A stretch of 64,000 nt of DNA from Adineta vaga (lineage: Eukaryota > Rotifera). Positions 12,810-25,202 of this stretch are shown piece after piece (positions within the stretch are counted from its first letter, which is position 1; each line of letters starts with the position of its first letter). The position numbers were made by a program, and so were the translations under genes. The stretch spans positions 2,666,001-2,730,000 of the forward strand of contig CP075495.1 in the NCBI GenBank assembly GCA_021613535.1, in the 5' to 3' direction. The notes beneath the pieces are model-generated. The model worked only from the letters and a program-made list of their open reading frames with translations. It was not told where the DNA came from and made no database searches.

Positions 12810-15304
12810 ATGGCGACTTTATTTCCTCCTGGTTATGGAAACTTTCCTTCCTATCAATTTAGTGCGCCGAATCAAGTTCATAATCGATATTATACTGATG
12901 GATATAGAAGACGAGAAGCATCTTTTGCTCCTCAGTTTCCTACGCAACCTTTCTATCAACCACCATTCAATCCTAATGTGACATATTCATCGTCTCAACG
13001 CGATACAAAAGCTGGACGACCTAGTTTTGGAGCTCAACTTATAAACGCTTTTAATGAATGGGACTATAAATATCGACAAGATCAATATTTACGTCGTTTA
13101 GAAAAACTTCAGCGACAATATTGGAATTTAGAAAATAGTGCAGGACCATCAGCACCATACGCAATCCCACCACCACCACCACCACCATCTATGAATTATG
13201 GAGGTGGTACATTATTTGAATATGAAAAAGAAACGGAATTTTTACCGTATCCAGTCTATATGAATCAAGGTGCAAGACAGTATGGTGGTCTACCAAGTTT
13301 AGGATATGGTGGTGCTACAACTTTACCACCAAAGATTAGAGTCATTTTCGTACCAATGGGACAATCATTTTCACAACAACCACAAACAGGTCCTTTGGTA
13401 AGTCGTTTGTTATTTTTTCTAAATGAAAAATGAATTATCACACAAAACATATGTGATTCTCATAGGCTATGCCACCTTTTCTTTATAATCGTATGGCTCA
13501 ACCCTTATGCTCATATCCACCACCACCACCGTTACCACAACTTGGATCATTATCATTAACACCTGCTGTACAACAAATGGTTTTACAACGTTATAGCAAT
13601 CCCGTTGCTGTATTACCGTATAGTTCTAATTGGCAATCACCACAGTTTATGATGCCAGGTTATTCGCAAGGATTTCAACAACAACAACAACCTGTGATAT
13701 CTGCCTATCAACCAGCTTTACCTGCACCTCAACCAAATATCTCACACTATATGCCTTCCTATTCATCATCATCATCTGCTCCACAATCATATATGAGTCC
13801 TCCTGCTCCTGCACCAGCTCAGTTTTACGCATCATTACCACCTCCACCACAATCCTATATTCCACCACCATCAGCTCCTGCACCACAAACATATATTCCA
13901 CAATATTCGGCATATTCAGCATTGCCACCTGCTCCACAAGCATATATACCACCACCAGCTTCAGTTCCTGCACCTGTTCCACAACCATATATGTCTTCTC
14001 CAAACTATATGCAAGGATATTCATCAGTTCCATCAGCACCACAGTCATATACTAGTCCACCTGCTGCATCTTATTCTGCAGCATCTGTCAATCAATATAT
14101 GCAACAGCATCAACAACAGCAACAACCATCATCATCATCGTCATCATCATTACAATTATCATCACCATATTATAGCTCAACTTTATCACCATCCTCATCA
14201 TCAGGACCAAATCCAAGTGGTAGCTATCCAAGTGTATGTCGTGCATGTCCACCAGCTCCACCTCCGCTTAGTGTGTTAGTTACAGGTCATTGTTGGGTAC
14301 AACATTGTTCAGCTTGTCATCATGTACCTATTTCTGATTCCAATCCAAATGTTCGACCATGTGGTGGACGAAGTACACCATTACTTCGTTATCCAACAGT
14401 ACCACAGTATATACCAGATCAAACACAACAATTACAAGCACAACAATATGCTCAAACACATGCACCTATTATGATGCGTCCATGGTTACGAAAGTCTCCA
14501 CCACTTCCACCTGGTGCTTTCGTTGTTTCAGATAGATACTATTATGGAGATGGTTCTCGATATCATCATTCTCACAGACCACATCGACGAACTAAACGTA
14601 GTTCTCATTCTAAACATCGATCAACTACGGTAGCATCACGATCAGTACCATCAACAAGTCCAAATATACAGAAAACTAGTAAAAGTATATCACCAAGACG
14701 AGCAAGTAAAACGAATAAAGATTCTAATCCAGACAAAGCATCGAACAAATCTAAAAGTACCGAATCTCAAACATCTCCATCAAATTCATCATCAGGTTTA
14801 TCGACTGAATATCATAAAACAATCATATATCCATCGCATGCTCAAAAAGATGGTATACCTCAACAATTAACTGGAGAAGCTCGTCAAGTTAATCTTCAAT
14901 ATTCTTATCAACCACAAGAATTGCCCACTGTTTATCATAAAAATCGATATTTAAAATCAGGTAGTGAAAGTTCAGGATTATCTTCAGGTGGTCGAACATC
15001 ATCTGATTATTCTTACACATTCTCGAAAGAAAATAAACAAGCACGATCAACTTCTAGTGACTTCAATTCAATACCTGAAGAACAAACGTATAGAAAAAAA
15101 CCACCACATTCATCTCATTCATCCAGAAAAGTCAAAGATAGAGTAATTATTGTTCGTGAATTTGTGCCCGATTCGCCATCTTCAATGAGTACTGTTTCAT
15201 CCAATGCGACATTTAACATCATAGGCAAGGATATTGATTCGATTTCGACAACAAGTACTCTTGAAGAAGATAAACTATCAGGAGACGATGACCTTCGTTT
15301 ATAA
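12810..15304 (+). CDS. Long proline/serine/glutamine-rich disordered protein
   Basis: Not recognised. Two exons (12810-13397 and 13466-15304) join in frame at GT-AG to give about 808 residues. Residues ~1-100 are Tyr/Pro-rich, with one likely helix (YRQDQYLRRLEKLQRQYW). The middle is proline-rich: many short degenerate units of the type APQSYIPPP, then Gln and Ser runs. Around 14235-14370 lies the only Cys/His cluster (CRACPPAPPP, then CWVQHCSACHHVP), which could bind metal or form disulphides. After it comes a basic patch (HHSHRPHRRTKRSSHSKHR) and a Ser-rich tail ending in an acidic stretch. There is no signal peptide or membrane segment. It could be a scaffold or an RNA-granule protein. The function is unknown, but the coding call is strong because the frame stays open for 613 codons in exon 2. 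Confidence 0.85.
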
Positions 15305-15615
15305 AATGTTACACTTTATAACTATTAATATTAATATATTAATTATTTTTCCTTTCTATTTCTCTCTCTCTCTCTCTCTTTTTGTCGCTTTCAAGTGAAT
15401 ATAAAAAAAACGAAGCTTACGTTATTCACGCTTTTTTCTCTCAAGAAAAACTTCAAGCTTTATTTTTCGGAATTATTTTCATATTTTTTATTTTTCAATT
15501 AAATAAATTATCAATGAAAAAAAAATAATTATTTTATGAGTCTCATGTGATTAAAATGTATAGAAGCAAAAGTTAAAGAAAATATTCTGTTCAATGTTTC
15601 TTTCTTTTCCATTCA
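15305..15615. other. Convergent 3' region
   Basis: The spacer between two stop codons facing each other. It contains a (TC)n tract at about 15360-15380, and A/T-rich sequence with AATAAA-type signals on both strands near 15500-15530. No gene is seen. Confidence 0.5.
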
Positions 15616-16536
15616 TTAACAAAGATAATCGACAGTTGGCGATGGATTATTTCCAGTTGCTTGACGTTGCTGTTGATTAAGTGTATCAAAACTTGTACTT
15701 TGTCTAATTGGAGGAAATAATTGAAATTCCGATTGTTTAGCAACTTCTTTTACAGGTGGAAAATTACGATCAGCTGGAATATTAATATCCGAAGTATGAC
15801 GAAGTAACATCGAATAACTTTATCAAGACAATGAAATTGAAGTATTTTTATTCGAATCAAAAATCAACTTACTATGGTAAATTTGCGTCATACATCTTTT
15901 CATTTGATACTGGTAAAGTAAAATGTTCTACTGGATGTAATGTTCCACTACGATCTGTATAAGCATCACGATGTTCTTGTGAAAGCTAAATGAAAATGAC
16001 GTGTTAGCTTTCGATTGTTTTGAAAGATTTACTTGATAGAATTTGCGTATTTCATTGGTTCGATCAACATTAGTATTATTCAATGAATATTTTGGTATAT
16101 AAAGATATTGATCACGACTACGACGACGATCACTCATAACAAGTTCAGGTTGATGTGTATATGGCGTTGGAAAATAACCACCTATGACAATTACCTAACA
16201 ATGAAGTTTTAGATATAAAAGTATATATATTTACCTCGAGCATAAAGACTTTTGGATGAATTGAGTGCTTCACTTCGATAATCTTGAAAATATTTTGCTG
16301 TTGCATTACCAAATGTTTCACCATATTGATATTGAGTAGTTGGAACATGACCTAATAATAAATATTCAAATAATAAATAATCTTTCCTTTATCGTTCAAT
16401 TTACCTCGATAACCCGGCATTAGTGATGGTGGGTAATAAGCTAATCAATAAAATATTTTAAAAAATGATTTCAATTTTATCAAACTATCATACTAGCATT
16501 GTACGTTGTTTGTAAGGTTCCAGCTGCGCGTGACAT
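15616..16536 (-). CDS. CIMIP2/FAM166-like ciliary microtubule inner protein
   Basis: A probable axonemal doublet-microtubule inner protein. ATG 16536 begins [13 protein letters not shown]; introns then join in frame to the diagnostic block [15 protein letters not shown] followed by [15 protein letters not shown]. This is the PGYxGhxPxxxxxxGxTfgxxT signature of the FAM166 (DUF2475) family. Later exons encode a Tyr/Arg-rich segment ([18 protein letters not shown]), [14 protein letters not shown], and a C-terminal part ([16 protein letters not shown]) without recognised motifs. About 225 residues and six exons. The start is supported by its position 222 bp from the divergent CFAP97-like gene and by the lack of an upstream frame. 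Family assignment rests on one motif block, so the exact paralogue is open. Confidence 0.65.
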
Positions 16537-16758
16537 CGTATAGTCGTCAATCGGAATTTAAACAAAACAATTAATGTTTGATGCTTTTGTCTAGAAATGA
16601 AAAATAGTTTTTACATTGTATCGATATTTAATTCTGAGTTGCTTCACATCGTCCTCTTCGTAGGAAAAGAAAAGAAAAAAGGCGAATTCTTTATATGTCG
16701 CTAGTAAACAGAACATTTTCTTCGCGCTGAATTCTTCAAGTTCTTTCATCGAATAAAT
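16537..16758. promoter_or_regulatory. Shared divergent promoter of two cilium-type genes
   Basis: Only 222 bp separate the start codons of the CIMIP2-like gene (-) and the CFAP97-like gene (+), so one short segment must drive both. I see AT-rich sequence, a GTTGCTTCACATC stretch near 16632, and no clear TATA box. I could not identify a definite RFX X-box by eye. Confidence 0.6.
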
Positions 16759-17181
16759 ATGTCATTTAATCTGATAAAGAATGAACAATTAATACATGAA
16801 AAGTTCTTAAAAACACTTCGAATGAAAACAAATCATAGAAATTCACTTGAACAAAACTCCTCGAAAAACTATGAAAATTCTTGTTATAATTATCAACAGT
16901 ATCAATGGAAATTACAATCAAGACAAGATCGACGAAAACTTGAGTACGAACGTATTCAAAAAGAAAATTATAAATTTAGTGAAAAATTAATCAATGCAAA
17001 AGCATTTCTCAATCGTCATGAACAGAAACTTTTCTTTGACAAACATTGTGAACTGAAACAACGCTTACAACGTATTCCAACAAATAATTCGATAACAATG
17101 CTCAATAAATCTAAACAATCATCATTTCTTATCTACAATGATCAACTCAAAGAAAAACAATCTCATTCATTACAACAATAA
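16759..17181 (+). CDS. CFAP97-like small coiled-coil protein
   Basis: Single exon, 140 residues. The core (RQDRRKLEYERIQKENYKF, then an Asn/Leu-rich helix with LINAKAFLNRHEQ) follows the CFAP97/KIAA1430 pattern of a basic helix with an ERIxxEN motif followed by a second helix. The size fits the short CFAP97D-type members. These proteins are linked to cilia and sperm flagella. The protein is highly charged, with no membrane segment or signal peptide. It is divergently paired with another cilium-type gene, which supports the call. The family match is by eye on a low-complexity helical protein, so another coiled-coil family is possible. Confidence 0.55.
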   Translation: MSFNLIKNEQLIHEKFLKTLRMKTNHRNSLEQNSSKNYENSCYNYQQYQWKLQSRQDRRKLEYERIQKENYKFSEKLINAKAFLNRHEQKLFFDKHCELKQRLQRIPTNNSITMLNKSKQSSFLIYNDQLKEKQSHSLQQ

Positions 17182-17330
17182 TGACGATAGAATTCATTTT
17201 CAGTTTTTTGTTCTTATTACATATATCATTTATACAAAGCACCAAGATAATCAGAAAAAAAAACGAAAGCATAAATATACTATGTAGAAAAATAGTACAT
17301 GAAAAGACCATCCAGATAAAACAGTTCTTA

Positions 17331-20300
17331 TTAACAATTAGTCGAATTTCTCATTGTTTTCTCTCGAATATTCATTGTTAGAGGTTGTTTTCGAATAGGT
17401 GTTGTTCGACGTTTCCAAATAGGTGATGGACTTCGTCGACGATGACTTGATTTACGATTTAATGAACGAGAATTTCCTGGTAATAAAACATGACAAGATC
17501 GACTTGATGATATTCGTTGTGAAGATGAAGATTTTTTCATTGAAAATAATGGTTCAGAATTTCGACTAGTACCTATTGAACGATTCGAAGAATTTGAACG
17601 CCATTCAATTGTTGATATTGACGATAGACAACTATTGATTGTTTTAATAAATGTTTCAGCATCTCTATATTTCAAAATAAAGAAAAGAAATTTGTTTTTT
17701 CTTGTTCATTTTTAAAGAAAGAATTACTTGTTTGCAAAACGAAAATAAGCTTTGAGACGAGTTTTAGAATCTATTTGAATTAATTGCCATGTACGAACAT
17801 TATCTTTTGGATCATTGATATCAAGATATTCGACATTGATTTCTTCAATTGGAATAAATCGAATAAAACGATCAGCTATAACTTTATTTCCTTTATGTAA
17901 TGATAATGCATCTTTCTTTTTATTTGTTTGTTCACGTACTAATAGAAGACATCCATTACGAAAAACGAAACAATATGTTTTCAAACGTTGATGATTTTTT
18001 CCCACAAGAAATAAATGTATATTAATCCAATCAAGTTCTCCATAAGCATATAGATCCGGTAGATTCAATTGTAAAGTCTTAGTAAAACAGAAGGAATAAG
18101 AGAATAGATTTGACAATTTCTTACTTTATTATGTTCTTCACTATAAGTTTTAGTAATATATTCAAATGATTGTCCAAAATCTTCGTATAATTGTTGCATA
18201 CAATTCATATATTCACCGATATCAGTCATCATAGTAATAGCTTGTTTTAATTTGATAATTTCTTTAGTTTCATTTGAAGAAGTATCATCGGTTATTGTGG
18301 AATAAATTGACATTTGTTGTAAAAGTAACGGATATTTTAATATACGTTGAACAGGTTTTATTAGATAAGATTCAAATGATGATGAATGTTGATGGCGTGG
18401 ATTTCTTGCAGCAAGAAATTCTTTCAAATGTTGATTATTTTGATGAAGATCAAGTAAACGATTAATACGTAAATGCATTGCACAAAATGTTGAATATAAT
18501 TTAAAATATTGTGAATAAGATAAAAACGTATCCGCTATAGATATAAGAATATCCTAAAATTATTAAAATAAAATTTCATATAATCAAACAAAATAAATTG
18601 AATCCTACACAAAATTCAGGTACAATATTATAAGCAAGTATTTCCGTTGGAATATTTGATTCGAGTCGTTCAAGAAATGTTTGTTGTAATTGATGAATAG
18701 ATTTTACACTAATATAAAGAGATTCAATAGTATCAGTTGGAAGAAGTTTGGAATCATCACGTAATGGTTCAATATATCGTTCTAATAAGCGTTGCATGTC
18801 CTAAGAAGAGATGATACATTATCAATATGAAGAAATCTTTTTTCATTGTTTTATGTCACGTACTTGAACATAGGTTCGTTCAGTTTCGATTAATTCAAAA
18901 ATTACTTTTCGTATTCGTTGTGCATTTGAAAGAACTTTTACACGTGGTGGTGGTTGATTATTAACATTGATTTGTTCAATATTTGTATTCAAAAGAGTGG
19001 TTGTTGGACGACAATATCGACTTAATTCTTCAACATTTTTCAATAAACGTTCAAGTGCCGATGTCGATGGATCAGTTTCATTGGTATCTTTTGAAATTAA
19101 CGAAATTGGTTCGATTGAATATGTTGCATCAGGTTTAGGAACGACAAGTTCACGAAGTACCTGTCGTGATAATCTTTCAATACGTCGTGATGGCGGTGGT
19201 GGACATATTAAATTTTGAATAATTGCATGAGAAAAATCAAATGCTTGATTGGAATCTTTCATTAATTCTGTTGATCTTGATGAACGAAGTGTTAATATAA
19301 TTGGTATTTCATTAAAATAATGATCAAGTGTATCAAGATCTAAATCTTGTACAATAAAATTATTAACGATCACTATTTCATCACCTTTTTTCACTCCTAA
19401 TTGTTCACTTTCACTACCATGTATTACATTCGATACAATTACTTGTAAAGAATATTCACGATGTAATTCAGTAACAATTTCAATTCCTGAGAGATTAAGT
19501 GGATTATGTAATGTTATTTGATACACTGTTTTTCGTCTGATTTCAATTGAAGAATATGACTATACGAAAAGAAAAGAGGCTGTGTTTTTTTGTGTTATGA
19601 ATTCATTTGAAAAATAACATACTAAATTATTTAATTTATCATTTATATTTGAAACAAATGCATGTGAAGTATTGAAATCAAAATAGAGGAAATAATCATC
19701 AATTTGTAAACCTAATTTATCAGTAACACGTTTTAATAATTCACCAACAGTTGCTGTTTCATTAATTGATACAATTGTTCTCTAAAAATCACACAAATAA
19801 TTAAGTATATCTTTACACATTCATTCAATTAATAATCGAAATATCATATCTAATATCATTTATATTGCTATTTACATTCTTTCGATTTCTTTGAGGTATG
19901 TCAAAAATGTAACTGATACTGTTAATCTTTTTCTTTTCCATCGATATATAATCGAATTATAATGGACGTACGATCTAACAACTCAAGTGTAGGAACATCA
20001 ATCTATCCGCTATTTCGTTATCAAATAAATTTAACAAGTAAATATAACTTGCTTTTCTGTTGATTCAATCTTGGTATTGTCTTTTGTAATATTTGACCTT
20101 GGCATGTCAATATAGTATCAACAAATACACAAGTACCAACCTACTCGTTTTGCTGATGATTCTTATGTTATTAGCACGTCTATTGATCATTTACTTAATA
20201 GCAGAACTCTTTAGTATAATCTCTTTCTCGTGGACACCTAAGTGACTCATTTTCAACGAACCATTTGAGGATTTGAATTGCACGTGACCATTTGTAGAAT

Positions 20301-22427
20301 CGTTTGTTCAGTAACTGTCGATGATTGGACAGAATGAATTGGACTTGATGGTGTACTTAAATAACATTTGGTTGATTGTTGTTGATCACTATTGATACTT
20401 GTATTTGCTAATTTATATTTTGGTTTTTGTCGATCAAATTGTCGTCGAGCAGAAATACATGCATAGAAACTACATGGTGTAAATGAAGTTAATTTATGTA
20501 ATGATGCTTTAGTTGTTGGACACGCTTGAGAAAGTAAATCTTTTGGATTAGGTAAATCACGATCATTTGTTAATGCACATAGATAACATTTATTACGAAA
20601 TAAATCAACATGAAATGCTTCGAGATTTTTCTCCCAGAGATCAATTTGTTTTGATATAAGTACACGAACTTTTTGACTATTTGATGATTTTAATTGTAAT
20701 TCACCTAATTTACGCATTTTATTTTCACGTTCAATATTTTCTTCTAATTCTTCGAGTAATTTTCTTAATAGATTTTCATTTGTTTTCAATAAACAAGCAC
20801 AATGTAAATTATGAATCCAATGATCTAATTCTGATTGATCCGATGCCTTGTAAACGAAAGACGAAAAAAAAAAGATTTCGAATTAATTTCACATAAGAAA
20901 AAATCTACCTGTAGACAATATGTATCACCAGTATAAGTGGTTAAACTGAATACATGTTGACGGTGTGGATGTTCAGGTAATGGATAACAAAGATTATCAA
21001 CAATGCCTGAAAAATAAAATGTTTAAATAATCCAAATGAAATGTTTACTATTCATCTTGTCCTACTTCTTCTCTTGTTCTTACAATTATTCATTCGATAG
21101 AATCTTAATCTGTGATTAGGAGTTGTCATATACATATTCAATGTGTGTGTGTGTGTGTGTGTATATTTATTTCGCTTCTCTCTTTCTCTTTCTCTCTTTA
21201 TAAACACAACTCACACCATGATCCGAACTCAAATGACACAAACTGAGTTGTTCTATGGCAACAAACTGAGAATTTTGATTAGTTAGAATACACACATCTG
21301 TAATTCATTTCAATTGAAAAAGAAAGAAGAAGAAGAAGAAGCTGAAGGAGAAAAGATTTTCGAAGGTCAACAAAATATTTTGAAAATTGAAGAACTTACT
21401 TAGAATAAATTTTGGATTTGTATCTGAATAATCTTGATAGAAATATAAATTTGTTCCTTTTAAACATGTCCAAAAACGTTTCCATTGTCGTTTTGATGCT
21501 AGTTCAATTTTACGTTGTCGTTGAACAGTTAACCAATGTTTAACATGAAGCCAACTGCAAACATATAAAACACTTTGAAATGAAAACAAATAGGCAAATA
21601 TATTTACCTAGCTTTTTGTAATCTTGAAGATTCAACTGAATCTTCAGACACTTGGCTGTTAGCATTGCTTATTTGTGGAATTGGTGTCGTATCATCATCG
21701 TTATCTTCATCACTACTAGCTGAATTCGAATCTAAAATCAATTAAACAGAAATATATATATATATTTAGGATTAGATTTTTCTATATCTTTCATGAACAT
21801 AAATTTTAATTTCATCGAAAATATGTGACCTTCATCTAAGGTGAAGAGATTATATGCATCGATGTCATTTGAAAGAAAAGCTGCTTAACGAATTTTTATC
21901 TTCAAATTGAAAGATCTATTTCAAATCAATAACATGTAAATACCTTCTTGTTTGTCAATTGTTTGTTGTGATTGTATTTGAGCAAAAGGAAATGATTCAC
22001 TTAAATTACTTAATCGCCAACTTGAACCACTATTACGTCCGATTCCACTATCTGTACGTTCTGATTCATTGAAACTTATTCGATGAGAATCATCTTGATC
22101 GGCTTTTTTGATTGTCGTTTGATCAGATACGATAATATCACTATCATCATCGTAAAAATCATGTTCTACGGATTCAAGTGATGCAGTATTTCGTGCAGAT
22201 AAAGGTGACTGAAGTGATGTTGTTCCATGTTGTCGTTTAAGTTTACTTGTATTTCGTCGTATAACAACTGTTTGTTCTTCATCTTCTTTTTCATTTTCAG
22301 AATAAATCAAATCAGCAGTGGGTAAATGACATTTTTCATCATCCGAATTACTTTCATTACTACTTCCACTATTCATAAACATCCCACCGGACATCACCGT
22401 TTTGCTTGCTTTCGACGATTTCTTCAT
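17331..22427 (-). CDS. TIAM1: TIAM-type Rac guanine nucleotide exchange factor
   Basis: Activates Rac-type GTPases at membranes and cell junctions; TIAM1/2 in vertebrates, still life in flies. Domains in order: an acidic Ser-rich N-terminus with ERTDSGIGRNSGSS; the N-terminal PH domain (KRQWKRFWTCLKGTNLYFY); the coiled-coil extension (KMRKLGELQL, QIDLWEKNLEAFHVDLFRNK, DLPNPKDLL), closely matching TIAM; a Ras-binding domain near 19790-19625 (RTIVSINETATVGELL); a PDZ domain (GVKKGDEIVIVNNFIV); the DH domain (RKVIFELIETERTYVQ, and SYLIKPVQRILKYPLLLQQM); and a C-terminal PH domain (ELDWINIHLFLVG to LKAYFRF). The basic Ser-rich tail ends at 17331. About 1,150 residues, shorter than human TIAM1, which has a longer N-terminus. 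The exon ending near 20253 has no consensus donor before its stop, and the next intron is ~460 nt, so that junction is uncertain. The gene symbol denotes the family, not a specific TIAM1/TIAM2 assignment. Confidence 0.9.
21142..21163. repeat. (GT)n microsatellite in a TIAM intron
   Basis: Eleven uninterrupted GT/TG dinucleotides inside an intron between the exons of the N-terminal PH domain. Confidence 0.9.
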
Positions 22428-25202
22428 TCATCAGTTCGTGATATATCTGGCAAAAAAAAGAAAGAAAATGAGAAGAAGAAAAAGAAGTAGAAGAAGAAGA
22501 AGAAGAAGAAGGTGACCGCAATTGCCATTGCTTCCTTCTATTCGACGGAAGAAGGTAGACGGAAGGAAGACGAAGAGAAGGACGTATGCGTACGCGTCTG
22601 TCGCCTTTTTGTTGTACTCTGCATCTAATACGCTTTGATTTCAGGTTTATTTGCATCTGTTCTCGAACATATCAAATAGAAGGTGGTGGCATTGTAGAAG
22701 CACTCATGTGTACTGCTAACTTGTTACTATGATTATGATGATGATTATTATTTGTTGATGTTAGTTGGCATTGCCGTGACGAAATATATTTTGATATCAT
22801 TTTCTTTCTCCCTCTTTCTTCTGCTCGTTTCATAATAGTATTGGAAAAAAGAAAGAATATGTATATATATATAGAGAGAGAGAAAATCGACGTGTGGTAA
22901 CATTATAGTAGTGTTCAATTATTTTCGTCTTTCTTTTCTCCTCTCTTTTGTTGGCTAGTAAAGATGACAAAAGAAAAGAATGAAGAAGAGAAACATATGC
23001 CTACACACTTTCGTTTTTCTCTCTATATGTTGTATTTGACAGTAGTAGAAAAGTAGTAGTGAAAGTAATCAAAGGGTAATACATATATTAAATAGATGCC
23101 CTTGCATAACACTCGCTTAGAAATGTCAATAGGATGACCCTATTGTCATCATTTACCTTTTGCTTGACATCGTCAAGTGGCTATAACTTACTCTCATCGT
23201 TTGCGTTCTCGATCATCATCATCATCATCATGCATGTGTTATGTTGATATAGAAATCCATCTGTTTTCATAGCAGACTACGGCCTTGTGTATTACGAAGA
23301 GAAGTGTGAGAGAAATAATAATAATAACAACAATCATGCTAGAATGCTCAAAAGGTCGATATTAATTTTACTTTCTTATGATCGAAAATTTATTCTCTCA
23401 TTGAAATATTCAAATAGGTTAGAAGGTTTGATCGATATAGAGTAACGAAGATAAAAATCTATGTGTTAACGATGGTATATTAGGAAAAAACAGCGAAAAG
23501 TGTGTTAATTGATGAATGTCATACACACGTGCTATATAGTAGTCTAGTTGTTCGTTAATCTTTGTCAACGTAAGTCGCCGGTTAACGTCGAAAGGACCAT
23601 ATTTGTCACGTCAAAAATGGACAGAAAACGAGCAAAGAATGATAGTCAAAAGAAAGAAAAAGAATAAAGATGAAAATAACATGGTACAATGCTAAAGATT
23701 ATATATATATATATATATGACAAGATTCAATTGATAATATGATATTATCGAATAAATCAGTAACAATTTACATGGAATAATATCATTATATGTTTGAAAG
23801 TATTGTCAAGTTTAATTTCACCAGTAGAAGAGGAAAAAAGGAAGAAAAATCTATAAGAATATTTATTGCTTCCGAGAGAAAAAACAGCCTTGCGCTTTAC
23901 TCATAATTTAAGAATGACGTTGTCGAGATCGATCGTTGATCGCACTCCTACGACATCGACAACGGCAAAAAATGCAACAATGCCTTAGAAACGTCGACTA
24001 AGTCTATGTCAAAACTAATTTTGTCGTCTGATTGATTCAATTATGGAAGCCCTGAAACGAGCGGTCGTTTTGTTAACAAAATGTGATAAGAAAAAAAAAG
24101 GTTTTTTTCCAACATCTAAATTCAATTCTACGCAACAATGATTGAGCTTGTTTTTCTATGTTTGTTGTTATCTATTCACACATCAAAATACGATTGATCA
24201 TGCTCTTAGTGCATTGTATACACACTCTAAAACATGTCGTCGATGCATACGAAGTTAGATAATGGACATCCGTCGAGCCGGGATGATGAAAATGTCTTGC
24301 TCAGGAAATTGAATGAACATCAATAGCAACGACAGTAATAACAACTGAACACCCATGGAGAATTACAACTGTTGTTCTTATTACTGCTCACGGGGATTCA
24401 TATTCATTTGTCGATTGAAATAAGCGCATTGTTGAGAGCTTACATGTGCTCTAAATATATATTCATCTGCTTTCTTATGCGTACAAATTACATATGAATG
24501 AATTATCCTAGACATTATTCTCTTCATTTTCTATCCAATCAAAGTATACTGCATTTAATCATCAAAGAATTAATCCCCATGTCAATAGATATACATCAGC
24601 AATGATGTAAGAAGTTCTACTTTTTTTTTGTTGTTATATGTCTAACTTTGTTTTGAAGTTAGAATTTTCTTCTTTTTTTTGTTTTACTGCGTTGTACTCG
24701 CGTGAAACAAAAAAAACGAGCAGATTTTCATAAACACAAACAGAAAAAGAAAAGAAAAAAAGGAAAACCTGGTGAGCATACAAGATAAACGTCGTTCATC
24801 TATTGAAATCACACACACACACAAACAAACAAACATTGAATATACAACAAAAAAAAAACCAGAAACAAAAACTGATTCTTCTTCTCTTCTTGTGTTATAT
24901 TTTTATTCCCACAACTCGCATAATTCTATCAGCGTGTATGTGTGTGTCTATACGAGAAGGGAGAAATTGAGTATGTATATATGTATGTATATAAGAAGAA
25001 GGAGAACAAAGAAAAAACCAACAGAAGCAAGAAGATTATGAGAAACTATACAAAATAAAGAAGCATCACATCGAATACTGACTACAATAGTACACAAGAA
25101 CACTGTGTGTATGTATGTAGGTAAGAAAAGAAAAGAAGAAGAAGAAGAGGAAATTTGAGAACAGAGAAAAAACAGTTGAAAATAACAAGCAATGATACAG
25201 AA
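22428..25202. other. 2.8-kb gene-poor spacer between TIAM 5' end and SPEN 3' end
   Basis: No supported gene. The left half likely holds TIAM promoter and untranslated exons; the right half holds the SPEN 3' untranslated region. It contains many simple tracts: GAAGAA near 22480-22510, (AT)n at 23701-23718, (ATCATC)n near 23214-23230, and CA/AAAC runs near 24810-24835. An open frame at 24772-25041 is low-complexity Lys/Thr and lacks an ATG at its start (GTG), so I reject it. Confidence 0.5.
23701..23718. repeat. (AT)n microsatellite
   Basis: Nine AT dinucleotides in the spacer upstream of TIAM. Confidence 0.85.
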
